Part shown: piece after piece, positions 15,277-23,432 of the stretch | Position numbering within the stretch: position 1 is the first letter of the stretch | Layout: the number at the start of each line of letters is the position of its first letter | Source: Streptomyces sp. MBT53 | GTDB taxonomy: Bacteria > Actinomycetota > Actinomycetes > Streptomycetales > Streptomycetaceae | DNA: 38,195 nt | Reading direction: 5' to 3' | NCBI RefSeq assembly: GCF_016654115.1 | Contig: NZ_JAEQAZ010000083.1 | Coordinates: 1 to 38,195, forward strand | Notes under the pieces: model-generated | The model's input: the letters and a program-made list of their open reading frames with translations, nothing else | Told to the model about the DNA's origin: nothing | Databases searched by the model: none | Translations under genes and position numbers: made by a program

Positions 15277-16149
15277 GTGGTTTCCTCCGCGAACACCCTC
15301 GGCGCAACTGCCCCTGCCCGCACGGGAACACAGCAGGCGGCGGACGAACTGCCGTGGATCGAGGACGGGTCCAAGGTCGCCCCCAAGGACGCCCGCGTGA
15401 TGTCGCGCCTCTTCCTGGACCGGCTGCGGGAGTTGGAGGAGGGCACCCAGGAGTACCAGTACGCGCGGAACACGCTGATCGAGATGAACCTGTCCCTGGT
15501 GGCCTTCGCCGCCCGCCGCTTCCGCAACCGCGGCAGCGGCGACATGGAGGACGTCATCCAGGTCGGCACGATCGGCCTCATCAAGGCCATCGACCGCTTC
15601 GACCTGACCCGTGAGGTCGAGTTCACCTCCTTCGCGATCCCCTACATCGTCGGCGAGATCAAGCGCTTCTTCCGTGACACGACCTGGGCCGTGCACGTCC
15701 CGCGCCGCCTCCAGGAACTCCGTGTCGACCTCGCCAAGAGCAAGGAGAGCCTCGGCACGGAACTGGGCCGCACCCCCACCGTCAAGGAACTCGCCGCCCA
15801 CCTGTCGCTGACCGAGGACGAGGTCATCGAGGGCCTCATCGCCGCCAACGGCTATGTCGCCGGCTCCATCGACACCCCGGGCGGTGACGACGAGACCGAC
15901 GGCGCGCCGAAGTACGCCGACACCCTGGGCGACGCCGACCCGGCCCTGGAACTGTTCGAGGATCTCCACACGCTCGCCCCGCTGCTGCAACGGCTCGACG
16001 AGCGGGAGCGGACCATCATCGAGATGCGCTTCGGCCAGGAGCTGACCCAGGCCGAGATCGGCCGCGAACTGAACCTCTCGCAGATGCACATATCCCGCCT
16101 GCTGAACCGCACCCTCAAGAAGCTGCGCGTCGGCCTGCTCTCCCCGTGA
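15277..16149 (+). CDS. SigB/SigF-family RNA polymerase sigma factor
   Basis: A 290-residue sigma factor of the general-stress/sporulation group. Region 2: NLSLVAFAARRFRNRGSGDMEDVIQ to FTSFAIPYIVGEIKRFFRD. Region 3: VHVPRRLQELRVDL to about ANGYVAGSIDTP. Region 4: LDERERTIIEMRFGQELTQ with the helix-turn-helix AEIGRELNLSQMHISRLL. Such sigma factors are held by RsbW-type kinases and released through dephosphorylated STAS proteins, and those regulators follow directly. The GTG at 15277 has AAGGCGG 5 nt upstream. Length fits the Streptomyces SigB/F/G/K/N set; which paralogue it is cannot be told. Confidence 0.95.
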   Translation: MVSSANTLGATAPARTGTQQAADELPWIEDGSKVAPKDARVMSRLFLDRLRELEEGTQEYQYARNTLIEMNLSLVAFAARRFRNRGSGDMEDVIQVGTIGLIKAIDRFDLTREVEFTSFAIPYIVGEIKRFFRDTTWAVHVPRRLQELRVDLAKSKESLGTELGRTPTVKELAAHLSLTEDEVIEGLIAANGYVAGSIDTPGGDDETDGAPKYADTLGDADPALELFEDLHTLAPLLQRLDERERTIIEMRFGQELTQAEIGRELNLSQMHISRLLNRTLKKLRVGLLSP

Positions 16150-16183
16150 TCCCCACCCGCACCACGCCGAAAGGTCACCACGG

Positions 16184-16615
16184 ATGAGCGCCGAGCACGA
16201 TCCGCTCCACCAGCCGTCCGCACCGATCGTCACGGAGCCGGTACCGGACCTCCAACTCCAGCTGCTGGTACGGCTGCTCGGCCAGGACGCGGAGGCCGCC
16301 CTGCCCATCACCCTCACTGTCGGGGGCGCCTTCCTGCACGGCGACCTGATCTCCCACGAGGCGTGGACCACCGGCTGGGCGCACAGCCTGCACGGTGTCG
16401 ACGGCCCTGGCGCGAAGCTGCTGGAACGGTTCCCGGAGCAGGTGGACGAGGTGGTCGAGGAGAGGCAGGGCCGGTCCGCACCGCAACGGCTGCCGCAGTG
16501 GATCCATCTGCGTGACGCCATCGGTGTCGCCGCCGGGGGAGGGTCCGTGGTCATGCCCCTGTGGCGCGGGCGGCTCACGGACGTGTCCGGCTGGTCGCTG
16601 GGAAAGCCGAAGTAG
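16184..16615 (+). CDS. GvpU-like gas-vesicle accessory family protein
   Basis: A 143-residue soluble protein, 34 nt after the sigma gene and probably in its operon. The core ITLTVGGAFLHGDLISHEAW and the late WIHLRDAIGVAAGG with GRLTDVSGWSLGK resemble the GvpU accessory family. That recognition is from memory and moderate. No structural gas-vesicle gene (gvpA, F, L, K) is in the window, so a role in vesicle formation is unsupported here; a stress-related role is as likely. AAAGG lies 9 nt before the ATG. Confidence 0.65.
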   Translation: MSAEHDPLHQPSAPIVTEPVPDLQLQLLVRLLGQDAEAALPITLTVGGAFLHGDLISHEAWTTGWAHSLHGVDGPGAKLLERFPEQVDEVVEERQGRSAPQRLPQWIHLRDAIGVAAGGGSVVMPLWRGRLTDVSGWSLGKPK

Positions 16616-16685
16616 TCGTCGCGGGCGCCTGGCACGGGGCGGGCGGAGTGGGTGGTCGAGGCGGCGGTCTGTGAGGATGGGCCCC

Positions 16686-17498
16686 ATGGATGTGCGCAGC
16701 AGAAACCGGGTGACGGTGACCGGCCGGCCTGGCGGGCCGGTGGTGGTGCTGGCGCACGGATTCGGGTGCGACCAGCACATGTGGCGGCTGGTGGTGCCGC
16801 TCCTGGAACGCGACTTCACCGTGGTGCTCTTCGACCATGTGGGAGCCGGACGTTCCGATCTCGCGGCATGGAGCCCGGAGCGCTACTCCACGCTGGACGG
16901 CTACACCGAGGACGTGCTGGAGATCTGCCGTGAACTGGACCTCGGCCCGGTGACCTTCGTCGGGCACTCGGTGAGCGCGATGATGGGCGTCCTGGCCGCC
17001 GCGCGGGAGCCGAAGGCGTTCACCGGCCTTGTGCTGCTCGCCCCCTCGCCGTGCTTCGTCGACGACCCGGCCACCGGCTACCGCGGCGGGTTCGGCGCCG
17101 AGGACATCGACGAGCTCCTGGGCTCACTGGACGCGAACTACCTGGGCTGGTCGGGCGCCATGGCACCGGTGATCATGGGCAATCCGGAGCGCCCGGAACT
17201 GGGGGAGGAGCTGGCCAACAGCTTCTGCCGCACCGATCCGGAGATCGCCCGCTCCTTCGCCCGCGTCACGTTCCTGTCGGACAATCGGGACGACCTCGCC
17301 GACGTCACCGTGCCCACGCTCGTCGCGCAGTGTTCCCGGGACGCGATCGCACCCCCGGAGGTCGGAGAGTTCGTACGGTCCCGGATCCGCGGAAGCCGTC
17401 TGGTCACCCTGAACGCGACCGGACACTGTCCCCAGCTCGCCGCGCCAGAGGAGACGGCCGCCGCGATCGCCGACTTCGTCGAGACCACCCGCCGATGA
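16686..17498 (+). CDS. rsbQ: RsbQ-like alpha/beta hydrolase
   Basis: A 270-residue alpha/beta hydrolase closely resembling RsbQ, which in Bacillus subtilis activates the phosphatase RsbP under energy stress. Landmarks: GFGCDQHMW, FDHVGAGRSDL, YSTLDGYTEDVLEIC, APSPCF, FCRTDPEIARSFA, LSDNRDDL. Proposed triad: S95 in the nucleophile elbow GHSVS, D219 in CSRDAIAPP, H247 in TGHCPQL. The elbow ends in Ser where Gly is usual. GAGGA lies 8 nt before the ATG at 16686; 16677 is a weaker start. The stop overlaps the start of the RsbP-like gene as ATGA, the same gene order as in Bacillus. The small-molecule substrate is unknown. Confidence 0.9.
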   Translation: MDVRSRNRVTVTGRPGGPVVVLAHGFGCDQHMWRLVVPLLERDFTVVLFDHVGAGRSDLAAWSPERYSTLDGYTEDVLEICRELDLGPVTFVGHSVSAMMGVLAAAREPKAFTGLVLLAPSPCFVDDPATGYRGGFGAEDIDELLGSLDANYLGWSGAMAPVIMGNPERPELGEELANSFCRTDPEIARSFARVTFLSDNRDDLADVTVPTLVAQCSRDAIAPPEVGEFVRSRIRGSRLVTLNATGHCPQLAAPEETAAAIADFVETTRR

Positions 17499-18772
17499 AC
17501 ACGAGCGACGAGACCGGGAGCGGCGAGCACCGACCACCCGGGAAACAGTCCGGTGCCGACCACGCGGCGTTCTCCGCCCTCCTGGAGGACAGCGCCGAGG
17601 ATCTCTACGAGCACGCGCCCTGCGGCTACCTCTCCACCCTTCTGGACGGCACGATCGCGAAGATCAACACGACGCTGCTCGACTGGCTCGGCCACGACCG
17701 CGGCGACCTGGTGGGCCGTAGGACCTTCTCCGACCTGCTGACCGTGGGCGGCCGGCTCTACCACGAGACCCACTTCGCCCCGCTGCTGCGCATCCAGGGC
17801 GAGGTCAGCGGGATCGCCCTGGAGCTGCGGACGACCGACGGAGGCCGGCTGCCCGTGCTGGTCACGTCCACGGTCAAGACCGGCGGCGACGGCCGGCCGC
17901 TGCTGATCCGCACCACCGTCTTCGACGCCCGCGACCGCCGCGCCTACGAGACGGAACTGCTGCGCGCCCGCCGCCAGGCCGAGCGTGAACGCGAAGAACT
18001 CATGCGCCTCAACGCCACCCTGCAGCAGACCCTGCTGCCCCCGACTCTGGTGAACGTGCCCGGACTTGACGTCGCCGCGTACTACCACGTCGCCTCCACC
18101 GACATGGTCGGCGGCGATTTCTACGACCTCTTCCCGCTCTCCGCCGGGACCTGGGGACTGTTCCTGGGGGACGTGTGCGGCAAGGGTGCCGCCGCGGCGG
18201 CCGTCACCTCGCTGGCCCGCTACACACTGCGCGCCGCCGCCGTCTACGACCCCGACCCGGCCGCCGTCCTGAGCAACCTCAACACCGTCCTCAACCACGA
18301 GTACAACGGCCACGACCCGCGGTTCTGCACCGTCGTCTTCGGACTGCTCACGCCCGAGGGCGAGCACGGTGGCTTCCGCATCACCCTGGCGAGCGGCGGC
18401 CACCCCCCGGCCCTGCTGCTGCGCGCCGACGGCAGCGTCGACCAGGTCGACACCCCCGGCGGACAGCTCATCGGTGTCCTGCCGGACGCCCACATCGCCA
18501 CCGCCACCGTCCATCTGGCGGCGGGCGACACCCTGCTGCTGTACACGGACGGTGTCACCGAGGCCCGCCAGGCCCGCACCGGCACCGGCGACGGCGACCG
18601 ATACGGGGACGAGGCCCTCCTGGACTTCGCCCGGGCGCTGGCCCCCACCACCGCCTCGAACGCCGTCGCCGCGATCCGTGACCTGCTCGACACCTTCGGC
18701 ACCGGCATCGACGACGACACCGCCGTCCTCGCCATCAACGTGCCCCGACCGCCCAGCGAAGAGCAGCAGTGA
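17495..18772 (+). CDS. rsbP: RsbP-like PAS-domain PP2C phosphatase
   Basis: A 425-residue regulator: a PAS sensor at about 30-145 (YEHAPCGYLSTLLDGTIAKIN to VFDARDRRAYE), a charged coiled-coil linker (RARRQAEREREELMRLN), then a SpoIIE-type PP2C phosphatase at about 185-420. Metal-binding motifs: DMVGGDFYDLF, GDVCGKGAAAA, YTDGVTEAR and GIDDDTAVLAI. RsbP dephosphorylates the STAS protein RsbV-P, freeing the sigma factor. The neighbours fit: RsbQ-like gene upstream with ATGA overlap, STAS gene downstream with GTGA overlap. No haem or FMN ligand can be assigned from sequence. Confidence 0.93.
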   Translation: MNTSDETGSGEHRPPGKQSGADHAAFSALLEDSAEDLYEHAPCGYLSTLLDGTIAKINTTLLDWLGHDRGDLVGRRTFSDLLTVGGRLYHETHFAPLLRIQGEVSGIALELRTTDGGRLPVLVTSTVKTGGDGRPLLIRTTVFDARDRRAYETELLRARRQAEREREELMRLNATLQQTLLPPTLVNVPGLDVAAYYHVASTDMVGGDFYDLFPLSAGTWGLFLGDVCGKGAAAAAVTSLARYTLRAAAVYDPDPAAVLSNLNTVLNHEYNGHDPRFCTVVFGLLTPEGEHGGFRITLASGGHPPALLLRADGSVDQVDTPGGQLIGVLPDAHIATATVHLAAGDTLLLYTDGVTEARQARTGTGDGDRYGDEALLDFARALAPTTASNAVAAIRDLLDTFGTGIDDDTAVLAINVPRPPSEEQQ

Positions 18773-19131
18773 ACCGACTCGCCGTACAGACCCGGACCAC
18801 CCCCGCGGGCCCCGTCGTCGAACTGACCGGCGAGCTCGACTACGACAGCTGCGCCCAGGTACGCGAACTCCTGCTCGCGCTCGTGCTCCAGGACGGCCAG
18901 CAGCTCGTCGTCGACCTGACCGGTGTCACCTTCTGCGACTCCAGCGGCATCACCGCGCTGCTCGCGGCCCGCAACCACGCCCTGGCCGCCCGGGCGGACA
19001 TCGCCCTGGCCGCGGTCCCCGCGCATCTCGGCCGGATCTTCCACATGGTCGGCCTGGACCAGGTCTTCGCCACCCACTCGACCGCACAGGCCGCCGAAGC
19101 GGCCTGGATCCCTCCGGCGGCCCGCCCCTGA
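18769..19131 (+). CDS. STAS-domain anti-anti-sigma factor (RsbV-like)
   Basis: A 120-residue single STAS domain. The motif VDLTGVTFCDSSGITALLAA holds the conserved phosphorylatable Ser region after the central strand. Unphosphorylated RsbV-type proteins bind the anti-sigma kinase and release the sigma factor. The GTG start overlaps the phosphatase stop (GTGA), so the phosphatase and its likely substrate are translationally coupled. The stop lies 4 nt from that of the convergent RsbA-like gene. Confidence 0.92.
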   Translation: MNRLAVQTRTTPAGPVVELTGELDYDSCAQVRELLLALVLQDGQQLVVDLTGVTFCDSSGITALLAARNHALAARADIALAAVPAHLGRIFHMVGLDQVFATHSTAQAAEAAWIPPAARP

Positions 19132-19135
19132 ACCG

Positions 19136-20065
19136 TCAACGGCCGAGATAGAACCGGATCGTCGTCCCGTCCGGAGCCGTGTGCACCCGCACGAGGTCGG
19201 CGACGGAGTGGACCAGGAGGAGCCCCCGCCCGCCGGGCAGGTCGCGTGAGGGCGGGCGGCGGCCGGCCAGTGGGTCGGTGAGGCGGCCGCGGTCCTCCAC
19301 CTCGCAGAGGATCTGCTCGCCCTCGGCCCAGATCCGCAGCGTCCCCGAACCGCCCCCGTGCACCACGCTGTTGGTGGTCAACTCCGCGACGGCCAGCGCC
19401 AGATCCTGGAGTCGTACGCCCGCGAGGCCCAGTCGCTCGGCCTCCTGGACCGCGAACCAGCGGGACTTGGGGAGTTCGCCCGTGTCGAACGCGAGGGAAG
19501 CGGCGCCCGGCGGGTGGACGAGCGGCTCGTTGTAGCGGGCGATCATCCGCTCGGGATCGTAGGAGCCGGCGGGGAGTTGACCCTGTCCGTCGATGACGAA
19601 CGGGTGGGTGGCGCGGGCGTCGGCGAGCACCTCCGGTGCCAGACGGTCCGCGTCGTAGGGGCACAGGATCGTCAACTCGCGATCCTCGAAAGCGGAGTTG
19701 ATCAACGCCTCGTGCTGGACGCACGCCGGGTACTCCGCGGCGGTGCGCCCGGGCCAGATCGGTTCCCCGATGATCCGCACCCGGCCGCCGGAGTGGGCGT
19801 CGGCGAAGGCCCGCAGCACGCCCGGGATGATCCGCCCCGGATTGCGGCCGACCTCGGTCATGTCGAGGAACCGCACACCGTCGGCGCCCGGCCCGAGTTC
19901 GGCTCTGATCAGGTCGAGTCGGGGCCCCGGAACGGCGACCGCGACGGGCTCCCCGGCCGCCAGACCTTCCCGGACGAACGGCACCGTGCCCGCCGTGTAC
20001 TGCTCCTCGCCCCGGTAGAACAGTGCGGGATGCGCGAAGGGCCGACCGCCGGTGACCGTACTCAT
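19136..20065 (-). CDS. RsbA-like MEDS-HATPase anti-sigma regulatory protein
   Basis: A 309-residue protein of the RsbA/anti-sigma regulatory type. The N-terminal 160 residues (HPALFYRGEEQYTAGTVPFV, DMTEVGRNPGRIIPGVLRAF, YPACVQHEALINSAF) resemble the MEDS sensory domain. The C-terminal part (about 195-309) is an RsbW-like HATPase: N-box AVAELTTNSVVHGG, then EVEDRGRL and PGGRGLLLVHSVADL. Such HATPases act as Ser/Thr kinases of STAS proteins and can bind sigma factors. It converges on the STAS gene and may supply the missing anti-sigma activity. GAGGTGG lies about 6 nt before the ATG. Confidence 0.88.
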   Translation of the reverse strand: MSTVTGGRPFAHPALFYRGEEQYTAGTVPFVREGLAAGEPVAVAVPGPRLDLIRAELGPGADGVRFLDMTEVGRNPGRIIPGVLRAFADAHSGGRVRIIGEPIWPGRTAAEYPACVQHEALINSAFEDRELTILCPYDADRLAPEVLADARATHPFVIDGQGQLPAGSYDPERMIARYNEPLVHPPGAASLAFDTGELPKSRWFAVQEAERLGLAGVRLQDLALAVAELTTNSVVHGGGSGTLRIWAEGEQILCEVEDRGRLTDPLAGRRPPSRDLPGGRGLLLVHSVADLVRVHTAPDGTTIRFYLGR

Positions 20066-20147
20066 CGCACCGCCACCTCGATCCTCGTCGGTCCGGCCGG
20101 AACATGTCCGCGACGCGCGGCAGTCTACGGCGGCACCCGCGAGGCCG

Positions 20148-21305
20148 TCAGGAACAGAAGTCCGTGACGGTGTCGGTGAGGATGTCGGTCAGCCGGTGCA
20201 GGGAGGCGATGTCGGCCCATTCGAGGGCCTCGTGGGCTCCCGCGCCGTCGGCCCCGAAGAGCAGACAGGGGATCCCGGCCCGGTCCAGGAGGGCGCAGTC
20301 CGTCCAGTACGGCTCGGCGAGCACGGCGGGTGTGTGCCCGAGGACGGACCGCGCGTGTCGCAGCAGCGTGCGGACGACGGGCTGGTCCGGATCCCCCTCG
20401 AACGGCTCGCGGTGCAGACCGCGCCGCAGCTCGTAGCTGAAGTCCGGGACGGTGGCGGCGAGTTGGTCGAGGATCGCGGTCAACTCCGCCTGGACGGTGT
20501 CGGCGTCCTCGCCCGGCACGGTCCGCCGTTCGAGAGTGATCCGGCACTGCGCCGGGTAGGTCGAGGGCTCCTCGCCGCCGTGGATGACGGAGGCGTGCAC
20601 GGTGCCGGAACCGAGCCTCGGGTGCCCTTCGCCAGCGGCGAGGCGGCGGCCCAACTCCTCGACGGCCACGAGGAAATGACCGGCTTTGGCGATGGCGTCG
20701 ATGCCCAGGCCGGGCTGTGACCCGTGGGCGGCGCGCCCGTGCACGATCACGTCGAACCAGACGAACCCCTTGTGGGCGAGGATCACTTGGAGCCGGCTCG
20801 GCTCGGTGACGATCGCCGCGTCGGCGGTGAACGACTCAAGTACCTCCTCCGTACCGGCACTTGCGTTCTCCTCGTCGGCGACACAGGCGAGCAGCACATC
20901 ACCGCGCAACGGTCCCCGCGCGGTGGCCCGGGCGGCGGCGATCATCATGGCCGCGACACCGCCCTTCATGTCGCAGGCCCCCCGCCCGTACAGCCTCCCG
21001 TCCTCGATCCGGGGGCTGAGCGGCTCGCCCTCGTAGCCGCCCAGACCCACGGTGTCGAGATGCCCGTTGAGCATCAGCGAACGGCCGCCTCCGGTGCCCC
21101 GGGCGATCGCGACGAGCGACGGACGGCCCGGGTCCCGCTCCAGCCGGTGCACCTCGAACCCGCGCGCGCCGAGCCAGTCCGCGCACAGGTCGGCGATCGC
21201 CCCTTCCCCCGCACCCGAGTCCGAGAGCCCCGGGTTGACGGAGTCGACCGCGACCAGCCGCTCCAACAGCCGTACGGGATCGAGTACTTCGGACTTCCGC
21301 GTCAT
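20148..21305 (-). CDS. M20-family ArgE/DapE-type metallo-amidohydrolase (YgeY-like)
   Basis: A 385-residue dizinc peptidase/deacylase. Metal and catalytic residues: H82-x-D84 in NGHLDTVG, D112 in GRGACDMKGG, E145-E146 in VADEENAS, E168 in VTEPS and a C-terminal His in GAGAHEALEW. The dimerisation/lid domain lies between (FDVIVHGRAAHGSQPG). It probably removes an acyl group from an amino-acid nitrogen. The ATG at 21305 overlaps the stop of the upstream ammonia-lyase gene (ATGA), with GGAG just before. The same pairing, ygeX-ygeY, exists in E. coli, which suggests that N-acyl-2,3-diaminopropionate or a similar compound is deacylated and then deaminated. Confidence 0.9.
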   Translation of the reverse strand: MTRKSEVLDPVRLLERLVAVDSVNPGLSDSGAGEGAIADLCADWLGARGFEVHRLERDPGRPSLVAIARGTGGGRSLMLNGHLDTVGLGGYEGEPLSPRIEDGRLYGRGACDMKGGVAAMMIAAARATARGPLRGDVLLACVADEENASAGTEEVLESFTADAAIVTEPSRLQVILAHKGFVWFDVIVHGRAAHGSQPGLGIDAIAKAGHFLVAVEELGRRLAAGEGHPRLGSGTVHASVIHGGEEPSTYPAQCRITLERRTVPGEDADTVQAELTAILDQLAATVPDFSYELRRGLHREPFEGDPDQPVVRTLLRHARSVLGHTPAVLAEPYWTDCALLDRAGIPCLLFGADGAGAHEALEWADIASLHRLTDILTDTVTDFCS

Positions 21306-22420
21306 CGCTGCTCCTCCGCGTAGGGATTGGCGGCCGTGCCCTCGGTGCTCAGCAGCACCACGGTCGAGTCGGAACCGACGCCCAGGGCTCTACGGCGTCC
21401 GACGGCGCCCTCTCCGGTCAGCGCGGCGCGGGCACCCGCGAGCGAGGCCGCGCCGCAGGGGCCCGCCGAGACACCGGCGGCGGCGAGGGCGCGGGCGGCG
21501 TCCGCGCTGTCGGCGTCCGTGACCGCGACGGCGGCGTCCAGACCGTCGCGCAGCAGGGGCCAGGCCAGGCTGGAGACGGTGCCGCAGTTGAGACCGGCCA
21601 TGGTGGTGTCGCCCGTCGGCACACTGACCTCTTCCCCACGGCCGAGGCTGGCCAGTACACAAGCCGCGGCAACCGGCTCCACCGACAACAACGCGGTCGC
21701 GGCGGCCCCGTCCCACCGACTGCGGTAGTGCGTGACGGCGGCCTGCGCGAGGGAGCCCACGCCCGCCGGAACGACCACCAGGCCCGGCGTCCCGGTGCCC
21801 AACTGCTCGTCGATCTCGGCGAACAGGGTGGAGTAGCCCTCGACGATCCAGCCGGGGATCCGCTCGTAGCCGGGCCAGCCGGTGTCCTGCACGAGCACGC
21901 ACTCCGGCCTGCCCGTCGCCGCCTCGGCCGCCCGGCGCACGGCTTCGTCGTAGTCGCCGGGAACGAGGACCACGTCCGCGCCCTCGTCCTCGATGGCGGT
22001 CACGGCCGCCGGGTGGACGCCCCGTGGCACGAAGACCTTGGCGTGCTGCCCGAACAGCCGCGCCATCCGGGCCACGGCCCGGCCGTGATTGCCGTCGGTG
22101 GCGGTGACCAGGCGTACCGGGCCGCCGTCCCTCCGCCCGGCCAGCACCCGGTGGATCGCCCAGGACGCGCCCAGTGCCTTGAAGGCCGGTAGCCCCAGGC
22201 GCGCGGACTCGTCCTTGACGAGCACCCGCCCCACCCCCAACTCGACTGCGAGGGAGGGGAGTTCGGTCAGGGGAGTGGGTGCGTAGCCGGGCAGTCCGGC
22301 GTGGAAGTCCCGCACCTCGGCCGGAGGCGGCGCGCAGGTCCAGGTCCGGGCGACGGATCTGACGTACCAGGGCAGACGGCGCGGGGCGGAGCTGCCGGAG
22401 AGGAGAGAGGTCTTGGGCAC
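21302..22420 (-). CDS. diaminopropionate ammonia-lyase-like PLP enzyme (YgeX-like)
   Basis: A 372-residue fold-type II PLP enzyme. The PLP lysine is K81 in ESARLGLPAFKALGAS, the cofactor-contacting loop is ATDGNHGRAVA, and the phosphate-binding Gly loop is VPAGVGSLAQA. The motifs YERIPGWIVEGYSTLFAEI and TTMAGLNCGTVSSLAWP are typical of diaminopropionate ammonia-lyases, which convert 2,3-diaminopropionate to pyruvate and two ammonia. The GTG start at 22420 has no ribosome-binding site, so the mRNA may be leaderless or nearly so. A palindrome sits directly upstream. The gene is coupled to the M20 gene and divergent from a LysR regulator. Threonine dehydratase-like activity is the main alternative. 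Confidence 0.85.
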   Translation of the reverse strand: MPKTSLLSGSSAPRRLPWYVRSVARTWTCAPPPAEVRDFHAGLPGYAPTPLTELPSLAVELGVGRVLVKDESARLGLPAFKALGASWAIHRVLAGRRDGGPVRLVTATDGNHGRAVARMARLFGQHAKVFVPRGVHPAAVTAIEDEGADVVLVPGDYDEAVRRAAEAATGRPECVLVQDTGWPGYERIPGWIVEGYSTLFAEIDEQLGTGTPGLVVVPAGVGSLAQAAVTHYRSRWDGAAATALLSVEPVAAACVLASLGRGEEVSVPTGDTTMAGLNCGTVSSLAWPLLRDGLDAAVAVTDADSADAARALAAAGVSAGPCGAASLAGARAALTGEGAVGRRRALGVGSDSTVVLLSTEGTAANPYAEEQR

Positions 22421-22421
22421 A

Positions 22422-22438
22422 TGATCAGCGTCTGATCA
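22422..22438. promoter_or_regulatory. palindromic operator candidate between the lyase and LysR genes
   Basis: TGATCAG-CGT-CTGATCA, perfect 7-bp arms, ending one base before the lyase start codon. AT-rich sequence follows (TATGATTAG, then TCTTTTCGAACAG), unusual for this genome and likely to hold the divergent promoters. On the lyase strand TACGAT lies 18 nt upstream of the palindrome-side start, a possible -10. The LysR-type protein encoded at 22520 is the natural binder. Confidence 0.6.
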
Positions 22439-22519
22439 ATCGTATGATTAGTCCAGCACATCTTTTCGAACAGTATGCGTCAGAAAAACTGATGAATACC
22501 TCACGGGCGGAGGCCGGTG

Positions 22520-23419
22520 ATGTTCGACCTGCACCGACTGCGCCTCCTGCGCGAGCTGAAGCACCGCGGCACGCTGGCCGCCGTCGCCGCCGCGCTGTCG
22601 TACAGCCCCTCGGCCGTCTCCCAGCAGCTCTCGCAGCTCGAATCCGAGGTCGGCGTCCCACTGCTGGTGCCCGTGGGGCGCCGGGTGCGGCTCACCCCGC
22701 AGGCGGAGATCCTCGTCGCGCACACCGAGGCCGTGCTCAAGCGGCTGGAGGAGGCCGAGGCGGACATCGCCACCTCCCTCACCGATCTCACCGGCACGCT
22801 GCGCATCGCCTCCTTCCAGACCGCGGCCCTCGCCCTGGTGCCCACCGCGCTGACACTGCTGCGCGACGCCCACCCCCGGCTGCGGGTCGAGGTCGCCCAG
22901 GCCGAGCCGAGCGAGGCGCTGCCCGCACTCCTCGCCCGCGACTTCGACCTCGTCATCACCGAGGAGTACCCGGGCAACCCGCATCCCCGGCCCGCCGAAC
23001 TCGAACACGAACCCCTCTGCGAGGACCCACTGCGGCTGGCCACCCCGAGACCCGTCGACCGGGACACCGGCCCGATGGACGCGCTCCGGGCGCTGGCCGA
23101 CCACCCCTGGGTGATGGAACACGTGGGCTCACCCGCCCGGCACTGGGCCACCGCACTGTGCCGCACCGCGGGCTTCGAACCCGATGTGCGCTTCGAGTCC
23201 GCCGACCTGGTGCTGCACCTGCGACTGGCCGAACTGGGCCATGCCGCCGCCCTGTTGCCGGACCTCGCGTGGAACGGCCGCCCTCCCGCAGTCGCGCTGC
23301 GGGAACTCCCCGAGGGCCATCGCACCCGCTCCCTGTTCACCGCCGTACGCAGCGGACGCGGCCCCCATCCCGCCATCACGGCCTGCCGCGAGGCACTCCG
23401 GCAGGCCATCGCGTCCTAG
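22520..23419 (+). CDS. LysR-family transcriptional regulator
   Basis: A 299-residue LysR-type regulator. The winged helix-turn-helix occupies about 1-60 (GTLAAVAAALSYSPSAVSQQLSQLE), followed by the linker helix and a periplasmic-binding-like effector domain from about residue 90 (LRIASFQTAALALVPTALTLL; DLVITEEYPGNP). ATG 22520 has GGAGG 6 nt upstream and is preferred over the overlapping GTG at 22517. It is divergent from the lyase/M20 pair, the standard arrangement for control of the adjacent genes and itself. The effector may be diaminopropionate or an acyl derivative, which is inference. Confidence 0.93.
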   Translation: MFDLHRLRLLRELKHRGTLAAVAAALSYSPSAVSQQLSQLESEVGVPLLVPVGRRVRLTPQAEILVAHTEAVLKRLEEAEADIATSLTDLTGTLRIASFQTAALALVPTALTLLRDAHPRLRVEVAQAEPSEALPALLARDFDLVITEEYPGNPHPRPAELEHEPLCEDPLRLATPRPVDRDTGPMDALRALADHPWVMEHVGSPARHWATALCRTAGFEPDVRFESADLVLHLRLAELGHAAALLPDLAWNGRPPAVALRELPEGHRTRSLFTAVRSGRGPHPAITACREALRQAIAS

Positions 23420-23432
23420 TACGCGAACTCGC

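Noticed and set aside
16686..17498. Ordinary haloperoxidase or esterase for the alpha/beta hydrolase
   Set aside because: Several RsbQ-specific stretches and the coupled RsbP-like gene make RsbQ the better reading.
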